Positions 45,661-57,332 of a stretch of DNA of 64,000 nt are shown piece by piece. The number at the start of each line of letters is the position of its first letter. Within the stretch, counting starts at the first letter, position 1. Origin of the DNA: Rhodeus uyekii (taxonomy: Eukaryota; Chordata; Actinopteri; Cypriniformes; Acheilognathidae); contig JAWRVZ010000039.1 of the NCBI GenBank assembly GCA_037043235.1, positions 4,137,501 to 4,201,500 of the forward strand. Direction: 5' to 3'. A program made the translations under genes and the position numbers. Below the pieces are notes generated by a model that was not told the DNA's origin, searched no databases, and saw only the letters and a program-made list of their open reading frames with translations.

Positions 45661-46813
45661 TGTACACAAATTTACATTCCATCAAAAGAGGTGGAATGTC
45701 CTAGCCGCGCTTTTTATACACAAAAGTGGATAACGACTTCAACGTCAAGCTCAAAAAAGTAAAACAAATAAACAAAATACCATAAAGTCTTATAAATTGA
45801 CTTTTTTAAAAGGGAACTTTTCCTTAACAAGACGTCACGATTTGTATTCTTACTGTAATGTCATTTGTCATATTTTTTTTACTCCTACTAATCATCTTTA
45901 GTAGTTACAGACAGAAAGGGAGATTAAAACCAAAAAGAAGTTTGTGTACAGGGCACTTGAGTACAGTGTCTTATCAATTCATCATGAGCATAAAGCTAAT
46001 AGAGCTTCAGAACTCCATTAATGATCACCGACAGGCTCTGTAGAGTAGATGAAAGGTGTAACATAACAGGCTGGGCTCATAAAGGAGGACACCATGCAGC
46101 TAATGAGGATTTAGGCTGTCTTATAGAAGGGCAGGCAGAGAGCCAGAAGGCCATGGCTTTCAAGGGTTTCAATACGGGCTCGCCACTAATTACACATGTA
46201 CTAATGGCATAGATTTTCATTAGAGATAATTTAAGTCCGCTCATCCGAAATACTATCTGGACAAGGCTGTGCTGCATGTACAGTGCCAAATGATTGGCTT
46301 GCTGTTACAAATTCCCACAAACTCATTCTGAAGGTTTGCTGGCTGGTAATGATCTTCACCCAGCTGACAGGATATATTATTTATCAAACAGGATTGTTAA
46401 TCCAATTATCATATATTATTGATCAAAAGTGGAGCTGTTACTTTGCTAATTGCTAGATACTCATATTAGAGTTTAACTGTTTTGAATAGTTACTAATAAT
46501 AATGTTTGTAAGAGGTAGCAATTTAATAAACTGAATTATAAAAAAATAAATACAAATTGTGCTTAGATGCAAAAAAATAGATAGGTATAGACTAGGTATA
46601 GACAAATAAATAAATAAATAGGTATAGACTATTGGGTTTCAAAACAACACAGGAAATCAGATATTCCATTGATAAACAAAGTCCTGTCATGAAACTATAG
46701 ATGATCCAGGCTGACAGGTCCTTAACGCAATCTGCTTGCTATCACATCATTCTCTATAGGGCACAGCTGATTTGTTTCTGCTTCATCAGTAGCCAATGAG
46801 CTCGCTGCTCAAC

Positions 46814-47355
46814 CTTCAAATTAGTGTTGCCAACTTAGTGCCTTTGTCGCTATATTTAGCAAGTTTTCAGACCACTCTAGCGACACATTTTCAAAAAAGC
46901 GAGTTATTGGAGACTTTTGGAGACTCTCTGAAGTGAAAGCACATATCGTTCTTACTCTTCTCAATGAGCAGCGAGTGCACATAAAGCGGCGAATCTTCTC
47001 TGATTTGATTGGTTTTCTCAAATATTTTGACATTGACGAGCGGTTACCGACCAATGATTATGAGGCTTAGATAAACACACACACACACAAACACACCCTG
47101 CTTCTGTTCTGACGTGCGCTCTGCTCAGCACCGCAGCGGATTGAAGAATCCGGTTATTAAAAGATGGGACGAAGCCGAATTTGTTGAGAAAGCACATTAT
47201 ACAGGCAAAACACAAGAAAGTATGCAATCTAGTACAGCGTGATGACTTCACGACTATGCAAATTTACGCATGACGTCACCTACTGACATTTAGCGACTTT
47301 TTGGCCAGGCTTTAGCTACTTTCCTTTGAAAGTAGTTGGCAACACTGCTTCCAAT
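46814..47355. mobile_element. hAT-like non-autonomous element with 8-bp TSD
   Basis: The body 46822-47347 (526 bp) begins TAGTGTTGCCAACT and ends AGTTGGCAACACTG; further inside, TTGTCGCTATATTTAGC and TAGCGACTTTTTGGCC are inverted relatives. Flanking 8-mers CTTCAAAT (46814-46821) and CTTCCAAT (47348-47355) match at 7 of 8. The interior carries a short (CA)n and no transposase frame; the 77-codon minus-strand frames are not genes. Confidence 0.8.
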
Positions 47356-47396
47356 ACTTGGTCAACATTTGTTATAGAAGTAGCATGCTATCAGAA

Positions 47397-47640
47397 ACCC
47401 TCCACCTTCCCCAGCTCCACCTGTATATAATCTCCTATGGGTAATTCATGTAAGCTATATTGCATAGCAGTAGCATTACTTGATCATGTCAGTGTGTCAC
47501 GTCTGTATTTGCAGTACCAAGTCCTGTACTTGCTCTGCAGCAGCAGCAGTGTAACAGATCTATTCTGCCAAGACCAAACACATCAACATTTTCATATCCA
47601 TTACTATGCCAAACTCTCTGAGATTTGTCTTGAGAGAAAT
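47397..47640 (+). repeat. dispersed repeat with CAG-rich core, copy 2
   Basis: Collinear with 18882-19110: CCCTCCACCTTCCCCAGCTC, GTACTTGCTCTGCAGCAGCA and TGCCAAGACCAAACAC are shared, with extra sequence before the CAG core. It begins about 40 bp after the hAT-like element. Confidence 0.65.
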
Positions 47641-48579
47641 GTTATTCTTTTGTGCTTCACAAAAAATGAAACAAAAATTAAGGGGGTGTGAAATATAACA
47701 GTTTTTATTTTTGGAAGCCCTATAAGAGCATGAAAAACATTGGAGACCCAGACTTATCAACAATCTATTCCGAATGGGAATTGTTTTTAGCAAGTTTGAC
47801 TATTAGGAAGTTACATAAAGACCATAAAGACTAACATTCTCTAGACCTCTGAGCCTGCACACCCAGACGAGTACCTTCTGTGCCATGCGTAGAGCTTAGT
47901 AATTATCTTTTGTTCATATTGATTTCAGTGGCAAAGGAAATGTATGCTAATACAAGGTGGACTTAGCTTAGCTTAGGAGTGCTGCCAGCTGCCAGACTGG
48001 ATTACAGACATCTCAGAAACATGTCAAAAACTGAGCTGTCTCCCCAAGGGCTCTGCACACCCTGTGCCAGCACTGTTAGTGCATTTTGTTTCATTGTCAT
48101 AGCAGCAGAATAGTGAAGCCTTGAAGGATTATCCAGGAACACACGACTGGTAAGACTTACATGAGACTCACGCAATTTCGTATACAGAGGTGGATATAGA
48201 CCTGTCAGATACAGACAAGAACAGGACAAATTTCTGTTCGGTGCAAAAGTAAAGATATGTTTTATGGTTAGAGGCTTGAAGCCAGCCGATGGAATCTGTT
48301 TCTATAATAGTGCTTATGAACAGCAGGATATATTGTCAAAGTTGATATGCCATGTGATCTAATGATTACATCTCAAAAAGCCAAATGATGCAGCAATACA
48401 ATTAAATTTGACTTTTTGTAGAAAAGATGCACACTTTAGCATACTTTTAAAAAGAGTAGATATTACAGGAATATTTTGGTTTAAAAGAATATACTTGTAA
48501 AAATTTTGGCCACTTCAGTGTCTTATAGTTTAAATTTATATTAAATGTACTTATACATGTAAGAACTTAAAACCACATT
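47641..48579. other. gene-free stretch
   Basis: No exon or repeat terminus recognised. Confidence 0.4.
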
Positions 48580-48751
48580 ATGCGTTTTCGCTGTGTGACT
48601 GGCCCTTTATTTGCGTAAAATCTTCCTCTTTGTTGGCTCCTAGATCTCATTCTCATCATGTTTGATTACGAGATACCAAAGAAACCATGCAGTCTGGTGT
48701 CATAGACATGATGCAAATGAGACCGAAAAGAAATGCATACAAATGTGGGTA
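48580..48751 (-). repeat. inverted duplication, arm 2
   Basis: Inverted partner of 44308-44479. The MITE end is present here only as its first 28 bp (GCGTTTTCGCTGTGTGACTG, then GCCCTT); the rest of the MITE is absent. This arm is therefore the derived copy, unless the MITE was later lost from here. Confidence 0.9.
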
Positions 48752-50870
48752 ACTTAAAAAAAAAAATTTTAGGCTACCATTATTTTATGTTTCCTCTTAT
48801 CGTTTCCATAGCGACACATCATACTTGTCACGTGACAAAAGCCTGTATGACAGATGTATCGCATTTATTTAGTTTTTTTCTTTTTTACTCAAAGTATTCA
48901 CCCACTTGTTGGCTCTGTCATCAACTACCTGATATTCCGATTCTCAAATATGTGGAAGTGATTGTGTTTTGTCGTTTAAAAATCTTTATAATGATCATGT
49001 TAGCTGTTACGCATCAAATGGTGAAGTAGATTTTTATATGTAATTTCACAAATACATCTATTGAAATATAAGATATGTATTACCAAATACACAAGCAGCA
49101 AACAATCATTTATGGTAAAGTTAAACGAAGTTTCATGTCATTTCTATTGTAACCCGTGTCATTTATTGAAAAATAAGTTGTAATTTATTACATTTAAAAT
49201 ATATTAAAATTTAATAATGAATAAAACACCAGTTGAAATTATAATCAAGGACTTACATGTGCTTTATTATGTTAGTAACACATCAAAATAGGTGCACTTC
49301 TTTAAATCACAACACAAGATAATAAAAAAAAAAAAAAATTGTTAAACCTTTAATTTAACCTTATTACAAGGTGCACTTTTAAAAGTATAATTAAGAAACA
49401 TAGCCGAGAAAATATACTCTCTTGAAAAAGGCCTTTTACTTCATTAATATTATGTAATCTGCAAGTACAGTTTTTAAAAATATAATTTTCAATTTAAAGT
49501 GCACATTCAGTACAATTAAGTGCACTTATTATTACTCAACTGAATGACTTGTTGCTTATGAGGAACAGAATGTTCAGACTGCTCTTTTCCATAAAATGAC
49601 AGTGAATGGTGGGAATTTGAACTTCACAAAAATACAGCACCTTTAATTTGGATTGTAATTAAAAGTGAGAGAGCGACTGATTGTCCTGCGTGAAACAATG
49701 TCAACGGAACCAAAAATGACAGCAGCACACAACAGGGTCAATTATCTCTGAAATTGTGTAATGAAAATTAGGTTTGCTAAAGGGAAAATCATTAGAATTG
49801 TAAAAACGACCTCCTGAACAAAGTGTTTTATGAGCAACCCTCCTGCCAAACACACAGGCGAAGACGCCCCAGTTTCCCCTGCACATATCAATTGAGTTAA
49901 TACAAGCTAATGGTAATAATCTGTCAAGCTTACAATCTTGTCTGTGCAGTTTTAATAATGAGTGAAGCTGGTCTGGTCTGGCCCTACTGCAGTTATTACT
50001 GGTGTAATTTGGGCCACCCTAGAGAATTTTTAGATTTAATTTAAGCATTTGGGAATGATGCTTAGCTGTGACAATAGCGATCCATCTTTTTATCACTCCT
50101 AATCTTCACGGAGGATCTAAACCTTAGTTGGAGCCTTTGATGGATAACCCCTCCTCCTTTTCATATCTCTCTGTCTCTCTCTCTCTATCTCTCCTCCTCT
50201 GCTTTCTGCAGAAATACTATTATCAAGGATAGAGAACCAAGACTGGAGTGTGGCTACATTGTCCAATGCAGTTTGTGGGTGGATGTCATACTGTATCAGC
50301 AGCCTGTGTTAAGAGGCATGAGTTTCGGAACAAAAGTCCACTCTCGTTAATGACTTGCCATATACAATCCATCTAAAGGTTAAAATCCCCGCTCAGGATG
50401 AGTGCTCAATTACACTTACAGCAGAACACCTGTACATTCATCCACGCTGTTACGAAAAAAAGATCAAAATTGGAGGAACTTCAAAAGTATAAAACCAAAA
50501 TTTGCCTGATTCACTTTCTCAATAACGTCTTGGTCTTACAAGAACTCATTAGCACACGTCAACAAACAAATCAACAAGGTGGGTTTCGATCCGCTTCCAA
50601 ACAAACTCTTTGAGTAATAACAAACAGGTAAAATAAATTCATTTTTAATGGATTATTGAATTGTTTAATTCATGTTTAAAGAGTTTCCATGGCAGAGTTC
50701 AGTCATTATGAGAGTAATGAGAGTAGTTGCATTACTACTGAAGCTGCCAGTTTGCGAAGTTTCAAATAATTATTAAACAGCAAGCACAAACTATTCAAAA
50801 GCAGCAGCCTCTGTCTCTGTCTCAGTCTCTGAATTCACTAACTCGTTTTCATTCCCTCCTTCAAGTGATG
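48752..50870. other. gene-free stretch
   Basis: Positions 49890-50160 are mixed in composition with several TAAT/ATTA motifs and could be conserved non-coding DNA. A (CT)n-rich patch is at 50168-50200. No exon recognised. Confidence 0.4.
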
Positions 50871-51475
50871 TGGGATATTTCCCCGCATATAACCCGCAGA
50901 CGCAGATAATGCACACCCTCATATAGCCAGCAGGTTTTGGGGTTTTGTGTAAAATATCGCTGGTAAAACCCCAAAACCTTTATATAACCCGCACCCATAG
51001 ATTTATGAACTTTTTTGTGCAAGTTCACATTTCGAATTTCGAATGTTGCTCGCTTGACGTCAATTATCCATTACTGTTCAGGCTTGTGCCCGAAATTCAA
51101 ACAATAAGAAAACAAACACAAGTCAGAATCAGAAGGAAAAGGAAAAGCAGTCTCTCAGTCCCTTAGGAAGCGTTTTCTACAGGTTTTGCTCATTGGATGA
51201 GATGAGAAGAGCACGCCCTCATGGAAGCACAGCCAATCACGTCTTCTTGCATGATTGACAGGTCAGACAGCCTATCAGCGCCAGCTGTCAGAGTGATAGG
51301 ACAAGAGCCAGAGACAACAACCCTCACAAGAAAGAAAAACAGAAAGAAAATACTGCAAAAAAACCTTATGTCCTTAGGGACGTAATAAATATTTTAAAAT
51401 ATTATTATGTGCAAAAAATGTGTAATATAGCCCGCACCCTTATATAACCCGCGGGTTATATACAGGAAAATACGG
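50871..51475. mobile_element. MITE-like element with ATATAACCCGC ends
   Basis: The left end TATTTCCCCGCATATAACCC and the inverse of the right end (GGGTTATATACAGGAAAATA) match in order and spacing over about 27 bp. The motif TATAACCCGC recurs inside at about 50983 and 51443. A perfect 15-bp hairpin (50932-50946 with 50965-50979) lies near the left end. No transposase frame. Exact limits and target duplication are uncertain. Confidence 0.6.
50932..50979. repeat. 15-bp perfect hairpin
   Basis: AGGTTTTGGGGTTTT pairs with AAAACCCCAAAACCT around an 18-base loop. It lies inside the MITE-like element. Confidence 0.9.
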
Positions 51476-51747
51476 TATATTAGTGGACTAATGTAAGGAA
51501 TAGTATATGAGGGTACATTTATATATAACGGATCAAAACTACAACTGTGAACACACCCTTTATAAAACGAACATAATGCAGTGACTTGCTTGCTTCACTT
51601 CTAAATTGGCTTTGCTTTTCGAATGGCATCAACAAGACCTCTTGTTTCTACCAATGAGTGCTTTTGGGGGGGTAGTCATCTGTCATAATCAACTGCCAGC
51701 ACTATCTTTTCATAATCAAATAAAATTCTGATGTCTACCATTAAGCG

Positions 51748-51915
51748 TTGGACTTTACTTTATAGTATGTGCACTTTCAATGCACTTACGAAGCATTACC
51801 CAACAAAATACGGAGTAATGTAAGCTAACAACAAGGGTTAAGGTTAGTGGATTAGTACATAGATCAGTGTATAGAATGTACATGCAAAACCGGACTGTAA
51901 AATAAAGTGCAACCC
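51748..51915. mobile_element. short MITE with inverted ends
   Basis: Left GGACTTTACTTTATAGTATG and right ACTGTAAAATAAAGTGCAAC are inverted relatives. The interior has GCACTTACGAAGCATTACC and AGTACATAGATCAGTGTATA, as in a common cyprinid miniature family of tandem TACTTACA-like motifs. About 168 bp. Confidence 0.6.
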
Positions 51916-54900
51916 AGTTAACTCCTAATTTAGTGTCCTGTTTGACAAAGAAAGGCTTCACAAAACAGATTTTAAACGTTGTTTGTTGACTTAAGGTTTT
52001 GACATCAACAGTGTCAATAAATTATTTACAGAATGTCTATTTTCCACTTTTCTTCATGAATTTGTTAACATTAAGCCAGCTTAGTGCTTGCTATCAGCTA
52101 CTGTTTACAATCAGAAAAAGAAGGCCATGTCATGTAGAATCCGAATATTTTGTGTTACTCAGTAAATTGAGTGGTCTGTCCGCTTTATCTTTGTGAAAGT
52201 AATTGCTATAAGATTACCATCTTGTGTGCCTGACTTGCTAGAAAATGACTGGATCGTGTATTCATTAGAGATCATTATGAAAAACATAATTAAACATTTT
52301 GGGGCTTAACTATGTGGTGCTCGCAAATGCAAGGTGTGTATCACTTTTACTATTGCGCATATTAGTATATGCTTCAATGTGTAACTTGCTGTAAGATTTG
52401 TTAAGGAAAGGTACGTTGATATATGATATGTCGGGCGAAAGAAAATATCTAGTTATTATCTTGAGATGTTTTGGAGATTGTAAATATGTACAGTAGCTGC
52501 CTATTCCTACTGTATTGAGGCATATGGAAACTTATATGGAATCTTACTGATGGATGATTGATAGGGGTCGATCCCAGATCACTCTCTATTAGTGACTGAT
52601 TTACATATACAAATATATGGAGACATTATATAAAAATATGCCTCTATAAAAAGCATTTTGCCTTTGCATTATGACAGGTGAATATGAAAAAATGAATTTC
52701 AGCCAGACAGCATGATTTGTAAAGTGCTACTGCATAAAAATACCTAAAAAGTGATGTCGCTACTCAATATGCATGTTAATATGACATTTTATTCAATATC
52801 AACAGAAAGAGTTCCCGAGATAGATAAAATATTCTGTAAATTATCATTTATCATTTACGCTGCTTACCAATTAAGGAATTACAGAGAGCTTCTGATGGCA
52901 TAAATAAATAAATGACGGAGTGCAGTTATCCATCACAAATCATCTAAGACCTCCTGTCATCTCACCCAGCATGTTCCCTTTCTTCAGCTTTAATTAACTT
53001 ATTTTGGAAGTGCTGACAAAAAAATAAATATATAAGAGTTTAAAGGGAGAGGAGCAGTGTGGGGAGTTGTCATGGAGACCTGAAGCATCTGGCAGAGTCC
53101 CAAGAGTTTAGCAGCCACTACTCTCTCTCCCTCCCTCCCTCTCTCTCTCACTTTCATTCTCATTGGAGCATGAACATCTGTCATGCCCAACACAACATTA
53201 CCTATAACCACACACCACAATCAATCTATTCATTGCACAATCCCCTGCAATAACACGACAATACTACCGAAATACCCTGATATAACTGTTCATCATCACT
53301 GTAGATTCCTTATGCTATATAATTTAATAGATTACATTAAGGCCAGGGATCCTACACAGAAATCTAAAGGGGGCATATAATGGAAAACAATCTTTTCCTT
53401 GCTTTTTTGAATGACAAGATGTTCCCTTGACACTGTCTGCTCAGATCATTCAAACTACGCAGCAAAAGCACTCTCAAACCATGAACAATAATGTGAGCCA
53501 CATAATTTTTACACCCAAAATGGACAGCCAGTAATGACAGAAATCAATTACAGAGAAATCTTAAGAGGTCTTAAAGAAACAGTAGCATTTATTTAGTCAA
53601 TGAGAAAATCAATATGAAATCAATTTCACTTTTCACAGAAATACTGAATTAATTTTGTGTAGAAGTCCAAAGAAGAAGATGAGGAGATGATGAAAGTACA
53701 AATAAGGTAAACTTGAATCAAAATTACCAAAAGCAGTTATCAGGCACGATAAAGCAATGTAATAGTGAATACAACTCTAAAACACCAGGCAACAAAAGAT
53801 ACACACATGATAATGGCATGAATACAAACAGGTGAACTAATTAATGAAAAACCATGATAGAAACGGGATGTAAAATAAAAGTCCTTGAAAATGAAAACCA
53901 AACAAAATGAAAGTATGATGATATTGACTTAAACAGCTTTTTAATCGACTGAACCGATACAGATTAGTTTTGGAGTTTATGTGTCAGATAACTAATATGC
54001 AAAATTATTTTTAATTATCAATTTACTTTACTGTATATATTAATAAATATATCAAGAATTAAACTCCATTGTATGCGTATTTCATGAATGTAATTATGAT
54101 TATTATTCTATATTATGAATCCATTATTATTATTGCTTTTAGGTAATCCAGTTTTTATTCTAAAGTGAATAATATAATTATTGGAATAAATTAGTTAACT
54201 TATGGTCAAGCACGCAAAACATGTTTAGGCCAATTTATTTAATACATTATAATTTATGTGTGTTTTATACTTATATTTTTCAGTACTGTTCTGTTCTGGA
54301 TACCATTAAAATTTAAAGACCTGTTGTGGAGTGAGGAGAACTAAAATACTTTTTTTATTGTGTTATATTTGTAAACGTTTAGTTTTATTTATCAGTGTTT
54401 TACATTATTTCATATATAGCAATAAAATGTGACTGATGCACAATATGATATTGAACATCTGTGCCCCCCCCCCCCCCCAGTAGACCTCGGGTTGGGCTCC
54501 AAAATTACCAATTTCTAGTGTTGTAATTCAACATGTCTAGGATGTCAGGACTGACACTGTGTGTAAAACATGCACAGTCCAAAAATATCCAGGATATGGA
54601 AACCATACAGAGTGTTTCTATGAAAAACACAATTTATCCATTTAACTACAGCTGTCAATGTCAGGACATATGTTGAGTTCTCCCTAGATACCAATTAACT
54701 GGCTCTTTCCTATTATGAGAGCAAAAGAACACATTAGCTCTGTTCAACACAATAGCCTGATTTTCTAAAGAGATGATACCGAGACTCTCTGTCTGAGGTA
54801 AATACATTAATGAAGACAGCAATTAACGCAAAAGCTATAAGAAATATAAACGAGCACTCACATGAATGAGAGTCAGACAAACAACCGCACAGACCGGTTC

Positions 54901-55519
54901 CACCTGGTGCAAAAGAAACCGGCTTAGAGCTGCATCTCTTTATCTGAGCATTTAAGCAGAAAGAAAACCTTTAGGTGCCAGATTGTCATTGTTGGGTGCT
55001 GTCTCGTCCCCATTTTTTTTCTTTTTCTTGAAGGAAGAGAAAACAATGTGAGCTTCCATTACAGTGGCATCATTTTCAGGAGGATGTGTTATCACAGCCC
55101 TTATTCACACAATGCTTCCATTCATTTCACATTCAAGATTCTACTTGAGACGCGAGGCAGATGTTGCAGCGAACCACAAGCTGGACGATGGAGTGCAGGG
55201 AAGGAAAAGTCGGATGCGAATCACAGGCACCTTTTGTCGTCAGCACTCTCATTTAAGAAATTAACAAGGGACTGTGAGAGAGGTGTACAATACGGAGACA
55301 AAGGAGCTTGGTTGGCAGCGGCAATTTGGGTTTTCTCGCTGACTTTGAGAAAGCAGCAGAAAATGGACCATCTGTTTGAATCACTAAGGTAGCATTGCAA
55401 GGAAGTAGTGAGGGAGAATGCATACTTTCAAACAGCCAAAATTTGGGGTGCTGCACAGCAGGAGTGATTCAGGTCCCTTATCTAAGCAGAAGTTGGCTCA
55501 GAGGAATAATTCTTGCATC
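51916..55519. other. gene-free stretch
   Basis: Holds a CT-rich patch (53123-53150) and a poly(C) run of 15 at 54464-54478. Positions 52850-53000 and 54890-55400 are candidate conserved non-coding DNA by texture only. The 114-codon frame 55048-55392 has no recognised domain. No gene supported. Confidence 0.4.
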
Positions 55520-55632
55520 AAAGGGATAGTTCACATAAAAAGGAAGACTCTGTTTTACTGATCATTTACGGGCCCTGTTGTTCCAAAACCTCTGCAAATG
55601 ACTTTCGTCCATGAAACATTAAACAAGAAATT
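55520..55632 (+). repeat. degenerate AAAGGGATAGTTCACCC-type repeat
   Basis: AAGGGATAGTTCACATAAAA, then TGATCATTTACG, CCTGTTGTTCCAAAACCTC and ACTTTCGTCC, the order typical of this cyprinid dispersed family. The same order is found at 61240-61336. Confidence 0.7.
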
Positions 55633-55967
55633 CTTTTTTTTTTAATCATTTAACCTTTTATGAATAGTAAAAGGTTAGTTCCAATGTAAAATATCATGTG
55701 GTTTGACTATCCATAAACTTAATGATATTTATGAATTAGTAATTCATGATATTTGTAAAAAATAAAATAAAAAAATAGCTTCCAAACATGATTTAAAAAA
55801 AAAAAAAATAATGATTAAGATGTGTTCTCAAGTAGTAATAAAAATGTGAAATGAATAAAATAGTAAAAACCATAAGAAACTAGATTACATTTTTTTAGAA
55901 GATTTCCATTTCCTTTTCATGGACACTCATTGACAGTCATCGTTGTCATTGACTTGTGCATCACAAC
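55633..55967. other. gene-free AT-rich spacer
   Basis: A- and T-rich with short homopolymers (for example poly(A) at 55795-55808). Nothing recognised. Confidence 0.45.
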
Positions 55968-57060
55968 AATGAGCAAAAACATTATTACCACCTGCTTAAT
56001 ATGCTGTTGGTCCTCCACCAATCCACCGAGACACGGACACTGCAAGAAACCTAAAGTTGTCCAGTGATATCTGGCATGCTAGACATTAGCAGCAGATCTT
56101 TCAAGTTCTGTAGGTTGTGAGGTGGTGCCGCAGTGTATCGAACTAGCACATTTGGATTGAGATCTGGGGAATTTGGACCTTGAACTCTTCTTCATGTTCC
56201 TCAAACCATTCCTGAACAATATGTCCAGTGTGGCAGGTGCATTATCCTGCTGAAAGAGGCCACTTCCTCCAGGGAACACCATTGTCATAAAGGGTTGTAC
56301 CTGGTCTGCAACAACGTTTAGGTAGGTGGCATGTATCAAATTTATGTCCATGAGTAGTCAGACCCAGGGTTTTCCAGCAGAACATTACCCAGGGCATCAG
56401 ACTCCCTCCTCCGGCTTGTCATGGTCCCACAGTGCATCACGGTGAGATCATTTCCCAGGTAAATGAAGCACATGCACAGAGTAGTCCATGTGATGTAAAG
56501 GAAAACGGGACTCATTTGAGCATGCAACCTTCTTCCACTGCACCAAGGTCCAGTTCCAACGTTCACATGGGTCACGACGGGTCATCACAGGGTCCTCTGA
56601 CTGGTCTGCGGCTACGCAGATCCATATGTGGCAGTATGTTATGACACATTCCTCCCATAACCACCATTAAAACATTTTGTGACTTGTGACACAGTAGAAC
56701 TTCTTTTGGCTCAGACAAGACTGGATAGCCTTTGTTGCCCTCATGTATTGATGAGCCTTAGGTGCCCAACACCCTGCCATCGGTTTGTGGTTTGTCCTTC
56801 CTCAGGCCCCTGCTAACCGGGAGCAACCCACAAAGCCTTGCCGTTTCATAGACACTCTGAACCAGTTGCCCCCAATTTGACCCTTGCCAAAGTCACTCAG
56901 ATATTTATTCTTGACCATTTCTCCTGTATCCAACATATTGATTATGAGAACTGATTGTTTCCTTACCATCTAATCTGCCCAGACCCTAAATAGGTGGGCT
57001 TGATAGGAGGCGATCAACACTATTCCCGTCACCTCTGACTAGTCATAATGTTTGCTCAGG
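55968..57060 (-). mobile_element. decayed Tc1-like transposon
   Basis: The ends TGAGCAAAAACATTATTACC (55970 on) and the inverse of AGTCATAATGTTTGCTCA (to 57058) are terminal inverted repeats. The minus strand shows scattered transposase blocks in different frames: VADQVQPFMTMVF and GLFQQDNAP (second catalytic aspartate, about 56230-56310), PNSPDLNP (about 56155-56180) where the expected glutamate is lost, and a C-terminal VSRWIGGGPTAY block (about 56000-56035). Stops and deletions are frequent, and at 1.09 kb it is shorter than an intact copy. It is a different Tc1 lineage from 30188-31808. Confidence 0.85.
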
Positions 57061-57228
57061 ATAGATGGATGATGGATGGATAGTTTTTGCAGCTTAACCA
57101 ATAAGGTTATAGTCAGTTCATTATAATTATTTAATTCCACAAAAACATCTATATTCGCTGATCAACAGTGGGCATGTTAAATCAAATGAGCTTGTCCAAG
57201 AGGAAATAAATGTTGCAAAACTCACAAC
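57061..57228. other. spacer
   Basis: Short (GATG)-like patch at 57063-57082; nothing else recognised. Confidence 0.45.
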
Positions 57229-57332
57229 AACCAACAAGGTCATGGGTTCGATTCCCAGGAAACAAACTTAATGGTGCCTTGAATGTCAGATGATTTGGAT
57301 AAACGCGTTTACCTAATGCATAAATGTAAAAT
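57229..57332 (+). mobile_element. 5'-truncated tRNA-SINE
   Basis: Begins near AACCAACAAGGTCATGGGTT and contains the B box GGGTTCGATTCC and the tail phrases GATTTGGATAAACGCGTTTA and ATGCATAAATGTAAA. The A-box half is missing or unrecognisable. It is the same family as 2622-2802, in the opposite orientation. Confidence 0.75.

Larger units (their letters stand above)
44875..46813. other. gene-free stretch with dispersed repeats
   Basis: Contains the repeat at 45068-45215 and a fragment of the AAAGGGATAGTTCACCC family at 45623-45660. Positions 46000-46320 have mixed composition with several TAAT motifs and may be conserved non-coding DNA. No exon recognised. Confidence 0.4.
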
